A stretch of 64,000 bases of DNA, from contig JAAAXW010000013.1 of NCBI GenBank assembly GCA_015680625.1, positions 308,910 through 372,909 of the forward strand. Reading direction: 5' to 3'. Source of the stretch: Mortierella hygrophila. Taxonomy: Eukaryota > Mortierellomycota > Mortierellomycetes > Mortierellales > Mortierellaceae. This document shows, in pieces, positions 1 through 12,000 of the stretch. The notes beneath the pieces are model-generated. The model had not been told where the DNA came from. It did no database searches and saw only the letters and a program-made list of their open reading frames with translations. A program made the translations under genes and the position numbers. Each line of letters starts with the position of its first letter. Position 1 is the stretch's first letter.

Positions 1-1650
1 CATCAGCACAGTTGGCAACCTGTCGCTCACCTCCGCAAGAAAAATACATGAATCCCACTCCTTTCGCAGTGAAGGGACAAATGTCGTCGACAGGACCGGT
101 TCCTCAGGGTTGACAAGGGAGAAAGCCAACAGCTTTCGGGATCCGGTCTTGGTCCGGTCTGCTAATCCAAAAGAATGCTCCTGATGCTGGTAGATGTTGG
201 GGAGCACCACACAACGGTCCTGTTGCGTCGTAATCCCGTCCAGATACTGAATCAGCGCATCCTCGTTCATAACATCATGCAGGTGCTCTGCTCCTCGATC
301 GTCCGATTTCTCGTACTTTAGTTCCTTGATTTGGATACTGAACTCGAGTCGCGGTTCGCTAATATTTTCGGTGTCGTAGTAATATAGCGACAATATTCTC
401 GTCTGCCATTATCTCGACGTGCCAGGTACCGCCTTCGTACTTGGGGTTGTCGGGAGTCAATTCGATGTTGGCCAGCTTGACGGAAATTTGGAGGGGCTTG
501 CCTTGGGTCTTGAGGCTGTATCTTAGAAGATCATCCTGCTATACGAACTCTGAGATCTTGATTGGCTGGGGTAAACGGACTTTTTTGAGCTTCCTTGCTT
601 TCTTGACCTTGCCGCCGTCCCTGTATTCGCCTTCACCACCGCTGACCTCACCGCCATCATCGTCATAATCGTTGTCGGTCTCGTCGATCTCAACATCACT
701 CAAGTCCGAATCGTACTAGTCTCTGTTTCCTTCAGCTTGTTACCCTTGAATGGGAAGGTTTCAACCTCAGACAGAACCTCCTCGAACATTGGCAGGACCT
801 TGTCCAAGATCTCCTCCAGGACTGGATACATCTCCTTGTGTTCGACCGGGTGCAGGTTGTTGATGTACGATTTTGCATTGACTTTCCCCTCAGGAGAGAC
901 ATAAAGTTCTGTCAGTAGCCATTGGTGTTTTCTGGAGTAGAAGGTCGAGTCGACTGCACTTGATTTGGGAGCCGGGACGACGTCGAGTGCTTTTCCTGCG
1001 GTGATGAAGTCCAGTGGTGGGATGGCCTCCTCCTCTGTGACCCAAGTACGACCAGCAATGAGGGGGTACAGAGAAGGGTGAACCAGGTCCAGGTCATGAT
1101 TGTTGGAACCCGGGTGCCGGTCCTTCCTGGCATCAGCAACATCACCCAGTTTCTTGACACTGTACTAACCGACTCGAGCTCCTCCTGGATCAATCCATCT
1201 GACTGACGCGTCCCCTGGATGCCAATATCGATCGGTACCAAGGCACCCTTATCGATCTGGTCGCGAGGTCTCTGCACATTCCACTCAAGCTCCTTGAAGA
1301 CATAATCCAGTTGCTCCTCCCTCAATTGGTACCGGACCTCTTGCTCAAGTCCAGCCACAAGGATTTCCTGCCTCCACTTGTCCACAATCCCCAGATCCTT
1401 GATTTTCGACTACCAATTGGGGTTCTCTCGGATCGAGTTTGAGGTCGCCCACATTGTCAGCTCGGTAAGGAGGGTAGGATAGAACCGGGGAATGTATCTC
1501 TTTCCGGTTCAAGGGTATCGTAGACGCTGTTGTTTTTTGAGAGTGAATGAGTTGAGGAATGGAGGAATGTTGAAAAGTGGAGAATGTTGCAGCTTGTCCT
1601 TGAAATTTGGGGTCCGTATAGTTTTTACTGGCAAACAAGTGCGGCGTCAT
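1..1650 (-). pseudogene. DUF4246-family gene, decayed, 3' end outside the window
   Basis: The minus strand carries collinear pieces of a DUF4246 protein spread over different frames. In order these are an N-terminal stretch from a possible ATG at 1650, a segment around 1400-1170 with DKWRQEIL and DYVFKELEWN, the family hallmark HPGSNNHDLDLVHPSLYPL then GRTWVTEEEA (about 1125-1020), and YVSPEGKVNAKSYINNLHP (about 905-845). An acidic linker (about 700-640), KLANIELTP then GGTWHVE (about 480-410), and a C-terminal part starting YYYDTENISEPRLEF (about 385-340) follow. Lesions I can place are a TAG at 1410-1412, a frame change between about 1413 and 1440, another at about 1150-1170, another at about 702-716 (old frame ends TGA 700-702), a TAG at 539-541, and another at about 385-400. 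Similarity resumes directly across each break, so introns do not explain them. Function of the family is unknown to me. A sequencing-error explanation is unlikely with this many lesions in one gene and none in its neighbours. Confidence 0.8.
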
Positions 1651-3286
1651 GGTGACATTCACTCGTGCCACCACCACTACTGAGGGTTTGACTGACAACG
1701 AGAGGGACATACTTTTGTGTCTCTCTCACACCTTTAGCCCTGTTTTCATACTACCTCGTTTACGCGTCAATTTTTGTTATCCTACCATTCGGTATCCGCC
1801 GCATGTCCTATCGTATCGTATAGCCTTGGAGAAAACAAATAAGTACAACAACAGCCCATCAGGGTAGTTCATCGACGGGGCATGCACAAGCATTAGAGTT
1901 TCGACTTTAATGCATGCAGGGCCGCAACAAATTACTTCTTCAGCGCCAATGTGAAGTAGTATTCTTTTTTGGAACGGTTCATGTTACACTAATCCTTTCC
2001 CTTTTCATTTAGTGCACACTACACTTTCAAACTCCCATTAAAAGGAGCAATGATCAAGAAAAAAACGTCATCCGTGCCTCCTTTGTGAAGCTAATCCTCA
2101 AATAAACGACTTTTGACCTCCTTCCCTCCCTTGCTTGACTTTGGAAGATGAAGTGGCAGGCAGGGTCCAGTCAAGTGTAGGACAAAAAGATCAGGAGAGG
2201 CAAACAAAATTCTAAAGCTTCTCGACAGTCCTCCCCCGTGCGTTGCTTCCCCTTCACGTAGAGGGCCAACCCTTTCCCTTGACAACAATAACAGCCCTAT
2301 GATCATGCTGTTGACAACGATAACAGCCCTATGATGCATGCTCTTTGGGCGTTCTGTTAGGGAAAACCCATCATGCAACTTCCCTATTGATAACGTTGTT
2401 TCGTTTTGTGATTAAAATAATTGACAATTGTCCTTGATGTTATGCGGACGGTGAGATGGTAGTCCCGCACACATTCTAGACGCTTTGGTGTTTTCTTAAT
2501 CCATGGATCGAGAAACAAGCCACATGAGCATGGGTGCCATGAAATGGTTCGAGTGTCTAATGACGATCCTGCAATGACACACTTCTACGCCAATGAGCAT
2601 GTAAAGAAAATAATACATTACAGCTCAGATTGATGGTCATTTTATGATCCTGGTTTTTTTATTCTATGGATATAGGATCAACAGTTTGTCAGGTGTCAGA
2701 GAACAGCACTAAGCCCTTTGGAACCAATGTTTTTTTTTAGCAAGTTGAAGAAAGAAAAATCACTGTACAGTACCCGAGGATGCAACAGGGTCCGACATCC
2801 ATGCAAACTAAAATTAGTAGGAACGAAATTTTTCGACTCTCGGCGAAGCCTTACTGGTTGGTTAGCGAAACCTGATTCAGGAACGCGTTCACTGGAGGGT
2901 CAGGAGTAGAATCATTCACTTTCTTCCAGCGCCCATCCTCCTGTTTGCTCCCTCTCTCCATTTGCGACGATGCCATTTCTATATTGTTTTCTTTTTGCTT
3001 TCTCCCCGATATTGCTTGTTGAACAACTCTGTTATCGCATAGGGGTTTTCATGGAAAACAACATGGATCATTAATAATACCGATCAGGTCAAACCAAAAA
3101 CAACACGCAATTATTCAACTTCTAGTAAATATTATTTTCAGGTCGCGCCCTACATGTCTGTAATACTTGATCTCATTGAAAGACTATCCAGCTCAGCGCC
3201 CTATCTACAACATCCACTCCTACCGAGAACCTTTTCTCATACCAAACCCAAAGCATCCCCTCCTACCGCTGCAGAAGAAAAAAAGG
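1651..3286. other. Intergenic, no gene seen
   Basis: About 1.6 kb between the DUF4246 pseudogene and the promoter of the secreted repeat protein. Reading frames are short and unlike any family I know. The one internal structure is a 32-bp tandem duplication (2279-2342). Confidence 0.6.
2279..2342. repeat. Tandem duplication, two 32-bp copies
   Basis: Copies at 2279-2310 and 2311-2342 both begin TTGACAAC and share ATAACAGCCCTATGAT. They differ by one substitution and one inserted G. No gene overlaps. Confidence 0.85.
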
Positions 3287-3293
3287 TATAAAA
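3287..3293 (+). promoter_or_regulatory. TATA box of secreted repeat protein gene
   Basis: TATAAAA lies 85-91 bp before the ATG at 3378. It is followed by an A/C-rich leader ending in CAAAATGAAA, a good fungal start context. The distance suits a highly expressed gene with a short leader. Confidence 0.6.
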
Positions 3294-3377
3294 CCCATCA
3301 CCTATCCGCACCCATTTCAACAAAAACACAACAGCTCAAGCAACACCAAAACCACAAAAATAGTAAAGACTTTCAAA

Positions 3378-4028
3378 ATGAAAATCACTTCCTCCATCCT
3401 TATCGCTGCAGCGCTGGCTTTCGCATCCACCTCCGACGCCCTTCCGAGGCCTTATTCCTCCTCCCTCTCCTCCATCAATAACACCAACACGGCCTTGCCC
3501 ACTGCTATCCCCACCGGCAACCCTTACCCTACTGGCGGTCCTAACCCCACTGGCGGCCCTAACCCCACTGACGGCAGCCCTTACCCCACTGCTATTCCAA
3601 CTGGCGACCCTTACCCTACTGGCGACCCTTACCCTACTGGTGGCCCTTACCCTACTGATGGCCCTTACCCTACTGATGGCCCTTACCCAAGCGGCGGCCT
3701 GACCGATTGCGGGTCTGATTGGAACAACACCGCTCCCGTCCCTACCCCCACCGGCTCGAACACCTGGACTGACACTCCCGTCCCTCGTCCCACCTGGTCT
3801 GGTAGCTCGGGTTACAACAGCACCTGGACCGGCACTCCCGTCCCTCGTCCCACTTGGTCTGGTAGCTCGGGTTACAACGGCACCTGGACCGGCACTCCCT
3901 GTCCTCGTGCCACCCGGTCTGCTAGCTCGGGTTACAACAACACCTGGACTGCAACCCCTCAGCCTACGTTGTCCAGCGGCGCTGTCACCGCCCCCACTCC
4001 TACCCAGACCAGAACTTGGCCCTGGTAA
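3378..4028 (+). CDS. Secreted Pro/Thr/Gly-rich repeat protein (putative cell-wall or extracellular)
   Basis: 216 residues, no intron. The first ~21 residues form a signal peptide: a short basic start (MK), a hydrophobic core ILIAAALAFA, and small residues before DALP. The mature part has two repeat blocks. Residues ~45-110 are PYPTGG/PYPTDG hexamers. Residues ~128-200 are 20-residue units of the type TWTGTPVPRPTWSGSSGYN, and each unit boundary is an N-x-T sequon (NST, NGT, NNT). Only two cysteines are visible (in LTDCGSD and TPCPRA). A heavily O- and N-glycosylated wall or matrix protein is inferred; no catalytic domain or GPI-anchor tail is seen. A TATA box stands 85 bp upstream and AATAAA lies at 4224-4229. 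I do not recognise a named family. Confidence 0.8.
   Translation: MKITSSILIAAALAFASTSDALPRPYSSSLSSINNTNTALPTAIPTGNPYPTGGPNPTGGPNPTDGSPYPTAIPTGDPYPTGDPYPTGGPYPTDGPYPTDGPYPSGGLTDCGSDWNNTAPVPTPTGSNTWTDTPVPRPTWSGSSGYNSTWTGTPVPRPTWSGSSGYNGTWTGTPCPRATRSASSGYNNTWTATPQPTLSSGAVTAPTPTQTRTWPW
3761..3960 (+). repeat. 60-bp coding tandem repeat, 3 copies plus a partial
   Basis: CACCTGGA recurs at exactly 3761, 3821, 3881 and 3941, a 60-bp period. The first two copies are nearly identical and the third and partial fourth have diverged, consistent with expansion by unequal exchange. It encodes the 20-residue Trp/Pro/Ser units of the secreted protein. Confidence 0.9.
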
Positions 4029-6035
4029 AAAAGCCGTGTATCTTCCACTGCCATCACCACTTCTACCATCTCTGCAGTAAAGACCCTTCCCCCTTCACTA
4101 TCTCCTTCGCCACTCTTCTTCCCCCCACGGCGGCACTTCCCAGTCAATGATGAGATAACGCCAACAAAAAAAAAAAAGACTCGTATCAGATCCCTTTTTC
4201 CCTTTCCGAACGTCAATAACGTCAATAAAAGGTGGATTAAAGATGACTACACAACCCTCTGCTTGTTTTTATTCACTACCGACGTTTTTTTTTGGCCGGC
4301 TTTTTCTTGGCAACGACAGACCGCACTGACGGCGACCGATTCCATTCAAAAATGTTAACCATACCATTGGAACAAGTGAACTTGTTTCTAAAAACGCGCC
4401 TTGTACACTTTCAATCATTTTTTGTCTCTTTCTCTCTCTCTCTTTCGCATTGGTCTGTTCTTCTTTTTAGCAACAACTTAAACAACAAACAGTAGCAGTC
4501 ATTATCTCTACTTCTCGTCCCGACTTTCCTATCCATCAACTAAACACAACAAAAAATGTTGAACAAATTACTTCAATCCAAGGATGACCGCCAGCGGAAA
4601 AATAGAGAATTGGCTCGTTCAGTGGCCATTCACTTGTGTCATGCAAGAACAATCAGACTTAGGCTGGAGTAGCTATAACAAAATGTCAATTCAACTTCAC
4701 TCACTCCCACATCCCCGTTCATGCCATTCCAACCATATGTCTTTCAAAGATCCCATCATTAAGCAAAAAAAAAAAAAAAAAATACCAAAAAGAGACGTTG
4801 AAAAGAAAAGGTTTTATTGGAGGGCTCGCCGTCTGTCTCTGGGTTCTTGCGAGAAATCCTTAGCCCAGGGCACACCGCAAGGAAGTCGCAAACTGGGTAC
4901 CCGTGGTCAATGGTTGAAAAGGAAGAGGAAAAAAAGTAATCTAACTCTCAGTTGCCGTAATGCCACTGTTGTTGAGGAGCGGCCGAAAGCTGGAAATGTC
5001 TTAGACCTCAGTAATGTAGTGTCATCACAGGCATATGTTTGTTCTCGTGTGCCCCAGAGCCTCAGTTCGGCGTAGCTGCAAAATCAAGTTCACAACGGAA
5101 CGGAGTGCCTCTGAACGACTGTCATCATAAGCACAGGAAAGCCTGCGCTCCATTAGTGTGCCATCATTAAGAGTGGACACACAATCACTCTTCAAGCCCA
5201 TGATCCCGCGATCCCTTTAGTTTCCGCGACCCATTAGTTAGCCCCCAGAATGCCATATCAGCCCTCAGAATCCTATGTTAGCCCTCTGAAAAAATCCGAA
5301 GCACCCCCGTTACTTCTTCCTCCAACAGCATATACCAAAGCTGGGAGGGCCAGACGCCCCCAAGGCCATCACCATTCCGGCGCACTCACATCCTTGACAA
5401 GACCAAAGGGCCACCCATCCCAAGTCAGACACGCAGACACTTACGTATGAGTGGGAGTGGGGTCTTAGGCAGACGCGCACCCCACTGGAAAACATAGAAA
5501 GGAAAGATAAAAAAAGGGTATCAAAAGGAGGGGCCGATGAAGAGTGACGAAGAAAGAATAAAAAAGAAACCAATAGTTTTTGCGGGGAGATATGCCTTTT
5601 TGTATACCCTGGTACGTGCACACGATGTTGATCTCAAAGTTATTTGTTTTTACTTCGCCTTCACGCGTTTCTTCCTTTTAACTCACAGACATCATCCACA
5701 CCGCTCTCTCAGCGTGCTGCAAACAGGACCGGCAAGCAAGGACACGACGTCGTAAATACCAAAAAGATGGCAAAGAATGAAAAAACAAAGGGTCTAAATT
5801 GCTAAGAAAATTGCGCTTCATAACTTAACGATTATATTGTACACGAAATGGGGTCTACATACAAACAACTCTAACATAGAACACATTACAGAAGAAAAAA
5901 AAAGAATCAAAAAACAACTGAGGGGGATAGCACAATCGGCGAATGAAAAAAATATATGAAGGAAGAGTGAAAAATTGAATGAAAATAAAAGACTAACAGA
6001 AAGAAAACAACATATGCCTACACAAGGGAACTGAA
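4029..6035. other. Intergenic, 3' flank of secreted protein gene and 3' flank of TOR
   Basis: Two kilobases with no recognisable family. It includes a short open frame (4556-4672), an A-tract near 4766-4783, and an imperfect ~20-bp tandem repeat of the pattern TTAGCCCnCAGAAT at about 5237-5290. The last 200 bp before TOR are AT-rich and probably its 3' UTR. Confidence 0.55.
4556..4672 (+). CDS. Possible 38-codon small ORF
   Basis: ATG at 4556 sits in an excellent context (ACAACAAAAAATG) after a ~60-nt A/C-rich stretch that looks like a leader. The 38 codons encode a basic peptide (MLNKLLQSKDDRQRKNREL...) ending at TAG 4670-4672. Length, absence of a known family and absence of a clear intron continuation keep confidence low. 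It could equally be the first exon of a gene I cannot model. Confidence 0.22.
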   Translation: MLNKLLQSKDDRQRKNRELARSVAIHLCHARTIRLRLE

Positions 6036-9000
6036 CTACCAGAATGCACAGTAGCCGACCCAGCATTGACACAAGTTCTCTGTGGAAGTGGCCTGGAGGA
6101 TCAATTTCTGAACTTGTTGGGGGACATCCAATGTCTGGTCCGGGTTAAAGTCTCGTCCTGTCAGCTTGTTGGTCACTCTGTTTAGAATGGTGACAGCTCT
6201 CTGGTTCAACTGCTCTGGTTGGATTTCCACTATAATAGCAATCGATTGTAAAGGGCGATCGTTAGTGTCCTTGCTGCTCAACAATAGCGGATATGACAAC
6301 AGTCCAACGACCGCCAACGCGGCGGAGGATTTTGATTATTTTTGTTGTTCTTGTTGCTTACCTTCAGAGTTGTCATTGACTAGCTCTTGTTCGCTCGGAA
6401 GTGGTCTCCGAAGACTGCGACCCTGATCCTTAGGAAACGACTCCTGCGCTGCGACTGTAGTACGACTCTGAGCTACAGCCGCTTCTAATGTTACAGCAAA
6501 ACCAAAAGTCGTTGTGTTAATAATGAAAAGCATGACGAACCCTCCAAGCTCACATGTCATAGCTCGAAATAAACAAACTGCTTCGCAGCCTCTCAAACTT
6601 ACGCTGTCTGGGACTGGTGTGCAAGATCCTCCAGTTGATCAATGGATCGTGAACAAAGGCCTCCAATACCGCCATCACACTCTCCTTGTTCTCCCGCAAG
6701 ACCCTCATCACATTCTCGCTAGTGTTCCTAAAGCTACCCTCGATACCACTAACCTCCATGGCCTTTACCAACATCCTTGTCAGGCGGAACGGGATCCTCT
6801 CAGGAAACTGAGGTCGATGCATCGCCACCTCAAAACAGTCGCCAAAATCGATATGCACAACTCGTCCTGTGTTCTTTTCCATCATAATGTTCGAAGGATG
6901 TCGGTCGCCCAAACCAAGGATATGGCCCACCATCGACATGACCGCCAAACTCCTCGTGTAGTTGGTCCTGCGCTCGAACCAAACCTCCGAGTTTCGACTC
7001 TTGAGCCACAAAATTTTGTAAAGGTCCTCGCCTCGATCCACTGTCTTCGCCAACATGTTCTCAAAGATTTCCACTTTCTGCATCACCGTCAGAAGGTCAT
7101 AGCTCTTCTCCGGCGCCATCTCTGTCAGCAGCTGGTGTTCGATGTAGAACGAGTATCCGCGGCTTTCACGGTACTCCCGAATAAAGTTGTGCAGGGTATC
7201 CGTGTCCGGGACCCAGCCGATCAACCCCGAGTTAGGCGAAAGGGGAATGACCGCATACTGAGTAATGTTCAAGTGGCGCTTGAATGTTTCTGGGTCTCCT
7301 GCCAGGAGAGTGTTAACCAGTCCAAAGAGTTGCATCACACGCTCATCCTGCCGAAGATCCTCGTGTCCCTTCAACAAGTACTCGTACTCGCGTCCATTGC
7401 TTCCTTTCACCATCAGTCGACGCGGCTTCTGCTTGGAACCCATGATGGTCAGTGTGGGGTTGAAGGACGAGATCCTGATGACGGGTTTGCCGCTTCGGTA
7501 CGTTCCTGGAATAGCGAGCTCCAGGTCCCGGGCGTTTTGAAGCTGAGGTGACACATAAGGCAGATCCAGAGTGTTTAGCCGAGGCAACTTCTTGATGCTA
7601 TGGAAGACCTGGAAATATATATCCCACGCGCGGTTCAGCTCGTTGACATCTCTCGCCTGCCTGAATCTGGTACAGCAACCATACGCCTTCTCCAGCTTTT
7701 CTCCGAATGCCTTCACGAACGACACCTCATGCATAGTCTCCGGCGGCTATCAGCCATGTCATGCGTCATAAAATATGGTTAATAAAAAGCAAAAAGAGGG
7801 CAGTAGCCAGTGTGAGTTGGGAAGCAATTGTACATCGAGTGTACATTTACCTTGAGGATCATCCTGTGAAGTGGCTCTAGGATATCCAGCATCGCGTCAA
7901 TATTCCGTCCACCTTGAGCATTTAGTGTGGACGCCTCCTCAAGACCCTCCTCCCACATTTCGTGCCAAAGAATCGCAACACGTAGCAGTTCTTGACTGAC
8001 CATCGAGGCCTGATCGACCAAGACCGGGTTGTGAAGGCGCATGTTCTCCATGATGGCCAACGCTGCATTCTTGCGGAACACGCTGGGTGACTTGGACGCG
8101 ACCGTCAAAGAGTAAACCAAAACCTGTGGATGTGCCTTTCCGACGTCCGACAAAAGTTGGTGGATCAAGCGATGGACACTCGGACTGGGTGCGTGAATAC
8201 GAGCGATCAGCTGAGGAATGACTTGAAGCCAGGTGTCGATACTGACAGTCGGGTAACCCTTGGCCAGGGCCTCATTCACCTCCTTCCTATGACCAAACTT
8301 GAACCAGAGTGTCAAAAGACGGAGCGTGTCCTGAAGCGAGTTGCCAGCAGAGAGAGCGATCGAGCGGAAGAATCCTGTGACCGATGGGACAACATAGGGA
8401 TGGATTTGGTTGGCAGCCGCAGGCCCCTCCTTCTCAAAGAACGAGATGACGTCAAAGTTGGCCAAAGCATAGGTGTGCCAGGCCTTGTACCAGCTCTTGT
8501 CAAGGTGCTTCGCGTATCGGTAGGGCATCAAGATATGCTCAATGGAGTCCTATTGGTGCATAATAATACCAAGATGATTAGCAACCATTCGCACAGGAAA
8601 ACAGTCTACTCTGGAACCAGTTATCAAAATGAGCTCAACACTTACATGGGTCCACCCATCCTGAAGAGCGAACTGCCATTCACCTTGCTTGAGGTAGCAA
8701 CGGGCCAATAACCGTGAAAAGTCTTCATCTGAGCCTTCCGAATGACGCGCGGCCGTCAAAGCTGTCCCGTTGGCTCCTGTTGATCCCAGACCCAAGTCCG
8801 AGGCGAGGCGGTCCGTGAATAGTCGCAGGCATTCGAGAGTTTGTTCCCGGATTCCAGTCGCCCACATGCACTTAAGCTTGGCATAGATAACCTGTGGATG
8901 AGTGACTTGAATCATCTTTGTAAACTCCATCTCGGAATTCTCGGGCCCTACGAGCGACACCAACGCTTGGTCGGCCAGCCGTAGACGTCCAGATTTGCGG

Positions 9001-12000
9001 CACAGGTTCGTAAACTTGATCTTCATCACCATGTCCTCTGCCGGGGTGAGCGCCATCGCATGGACCTTGATAACCCTCTGCCAGATCTCGATGTTCCGCT
9101 CGCATCCCAGCAAGCGTTTCATCCACGTTTTACGGATTGTCGATTGACGCTCGGGTTGGTCTCCATAGTGCTTGTAGGCAATGACTTCTTCGAGCTCCGC
9201 CATCATCTGCACACGCACGACCGTATTGTAAGCTCGGCTGTAACTCTCGCTAACAAGTGCTGTCAGTTCCGTATCCAGTAGTGTCCGAGTGAGCTCGATC
9301 TGCTGTTGCGCCTGAGGAATCTGGTTGCGGTGGAGAGATAAGATCGCCTTGAAGAATGCTCGATCCGTCGACTCCTCCTGCATGGCCGAGATATAGTCAT
9401 CTAAAAGATCCCATTGTCCCAAACCCCATGCACCTGCAGCAACGAAAGGTGCCATATCCCTTCGAAACACGCTAGGAGCATGGGCCCACTTCTCCTGCGC
9501 CAACGACGACAATGCATCCCATTCTCCAAGTGCGTGCAAACAACGCATTCGCTTCAGCGTCAACACTGGATCCTGTGGGTTCTCGGCTTGCTTCTTTTCA
9601 TAGGCGGCCAAGGCATCTTCCCAGCGATGGAGTTTTTCGTACCAAGACTCCTTCAGCTCATGGGGTGGCGCATAGGTAAGAATTCCTGCTGCTGCGTCAG
9701 GCTGTTGAAGGTGGTTGTTGATGCTGATAAGACTTTCAATGTTGCTGGTCGAATGGTCCGTCATGAACTCCAGTTCCTGATAATGCAGTGCTTTGGCATA
9801 GGCGTGGCAGGTGAATGCGTACTTTCCAAGAGTTTTGATGTCGATCGGAAGTGGTTTGTGGTCGTGCTCCATGTACTCGGCCATGTTGAGGAGGACCTGA
9901 ATGGTTTCCGGAGAGATGTTTTGGGCAGTCATGGCTGTCCTGATAGCAGTAGCGAACTCGCCCTAAAATGAAGTGTAGAGTTGGTTAGAGCTGACTTCAA
10001 GGAATGTAAAACTAGAATGGTACGCGTGTGTCTGAACTGTAGCTAACCTTAAACTGCTCGGGGAGGACAGTCCAGCAAGACATGAAGGCCGAGTTGAAGA
10101 GTTCGCGCGCAAGAGGCGGGAAGGAAGTTGCCATTTCAGCACATGCTCGGAGCGAATGAGACGACGTCTCCTTTAGCATTTCCAGAGTCAGGCGACGGAT
10201 CCAGTCTGTCCAATCCTCTTTTGTCGAGCGCGATTGAGTGTCCCATGCGCGTCTGAGAGCAACTGGGTTGACTCGGAGCTTCTTGTCGTCCGACAATGGC
10301 TGTGGTACATCTGTCGAAACTACGTACCGATCGTCACCCATACCAACCAATTCTGACACCGATGGCAATGGCTCTTTGTGAAGAAGCTTGGTGGCGATCA
10401 GATTATAGTTAGCGTGGTTGATCCGCTCTCTCACCAGCGCCTGTTGTTCAAGGGAAAAGGTTGTGTGAGTAGAACGGAACAGAGCTTACAAATGGGAACT
10501 ATGAACGACAGCACTGAACAAGATTTACCTTTTGAACAAGGGGAACAAAGTTGAGGTAATCCTGGCCGAGCTGTACCGCCAGCAGACAGAGAACATCCAT
10601 GGTCACATTTGACAGCTCCGGTCCCGGCGCAGACAAGGTCCTGACTAGCGGATGGATGATCCTGGAGGCATAGTCCGAAAAGTCGATCCTCTTTGAGAGA
10701 GCTCCAACTGTACTGATAGCAGCCCTCCGGAGATTCATTGGGGCGTCAGTCCGCTCGAATGTTTTGACGAGGACCGGAACAACTAGATGCAGATACTCCT
10801 CGATGTTTGAGCCTAGCTTGACGAGCGCCTGGAGAACCCTCAGCGAAGCACGGTGTTTCTCCGACAGATCCGTGTCCAGAACGACCAACATCGACCGAAG
10901 AAGTTTTGGCAGGTACACCTTGAACTCGCCCTCGAGAGCGATAGCGATACTCTCGATCAAGCCGATGATACGTCCCTGGAGTCCGATATGGCTCCAGTTG
11001 TCAAAGATCAGCTTGAGGAGGTCGGGTATATAGGGCCGAATGTGGAGTTTGACCACTAGGACAAGGAAACCCATCTTTTCAAAGTAAAAGTCCAGATTGT
11101 GCAGGGTCCCTGACTGCATGATGTTCAGGTACACCGGCATGATCTGCGAGAATTATGAAGCAAAAAAAAAACGTGTGAGTTGACTCACGGCATCGTGTCA
11201 TGATGTGCCACTCAAACATGCGGTGAATATAGAGTCGACCTACCTGTGGTAAAAAGGGGACCATCTTAAGCTGAAGTGCTTGGAAGATGTTCACGATCGC
11301 CTGGGTCGCGGGTTGGTACTGCTGGCTCAAAGAGGGGTCTTTTAGGATCTTCAAGAGAGCGCTGATGACGACGGTTGGATAGTATTCGTCGTTTGCAGGG
11401 TCGATTCCTGCCATTAGTAATGCAACATCCGAATTGTCTGCTCTCTCAGCCTGGTCCGGTCTCTGGTTCTCAATTGCCATTTGCTATATCAAACGCACTC
11501 TGGTTAGCGATCACCTTCAAAGGACCCGGGACATTCAAAATGATTAAAACATAGACCCAAGACGTACCTTGTGGCGGTAAGGATCCAGTGCTCCGAGAAT
11601 TCCGACCAACTTCATCGTCTCTTGACGAATCCTGACCGACTGCTCCGTCTTCAAAATGGACATCAAGATATCCAAAAGGATCGGATACTTTACGTAAGGG
11701 TCGATGACGTAGCCTGTGCTGCTGGCAAAGCGACCGAGGGCTGTCAATGCCGCTGTTCGCTTTGTGGGTGAACTCTGGTCCTGAAGGATCTCGATAAACA
11801 TAGGCATAAGCTGGTCCGTATAGTGTAAAAGGGACTCACCGCCGACTCGCGCGATTTCGCCAACCACCTGGAGAATACTCGACACCACTCCTGGACTGGT
11901 ATCCCGAATGTTTGGTAGGAGGACATCAAAGATCTTTTCGATGTAAGGCTTGATCAAGGTCTCTGAAGCGGTAACCAACAACGTCAATAGCCGCGCACTC

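Noticed and set aside
1..1650. Intact multi-exon DUF4246 gene using introns at the breaks
   Set aside because: Motif continuity is lost by single-base shifts with no missing stretch and no GT-AG pairs around them, and in-frame TAGs remain.
4584..5075. 163-codon plus-strand frame
   Set aside because: It reads through an A-tract as poly-Lys, has no recognisable domain, and its composition is that of non-coding DNA.
6514..7551. 345-codon plus-strand frame over the TOR kinase exon
   Set aside because: Shadow of the sense kinase frame; no family resemblance, and it crosses a TOR intron and splice sites.
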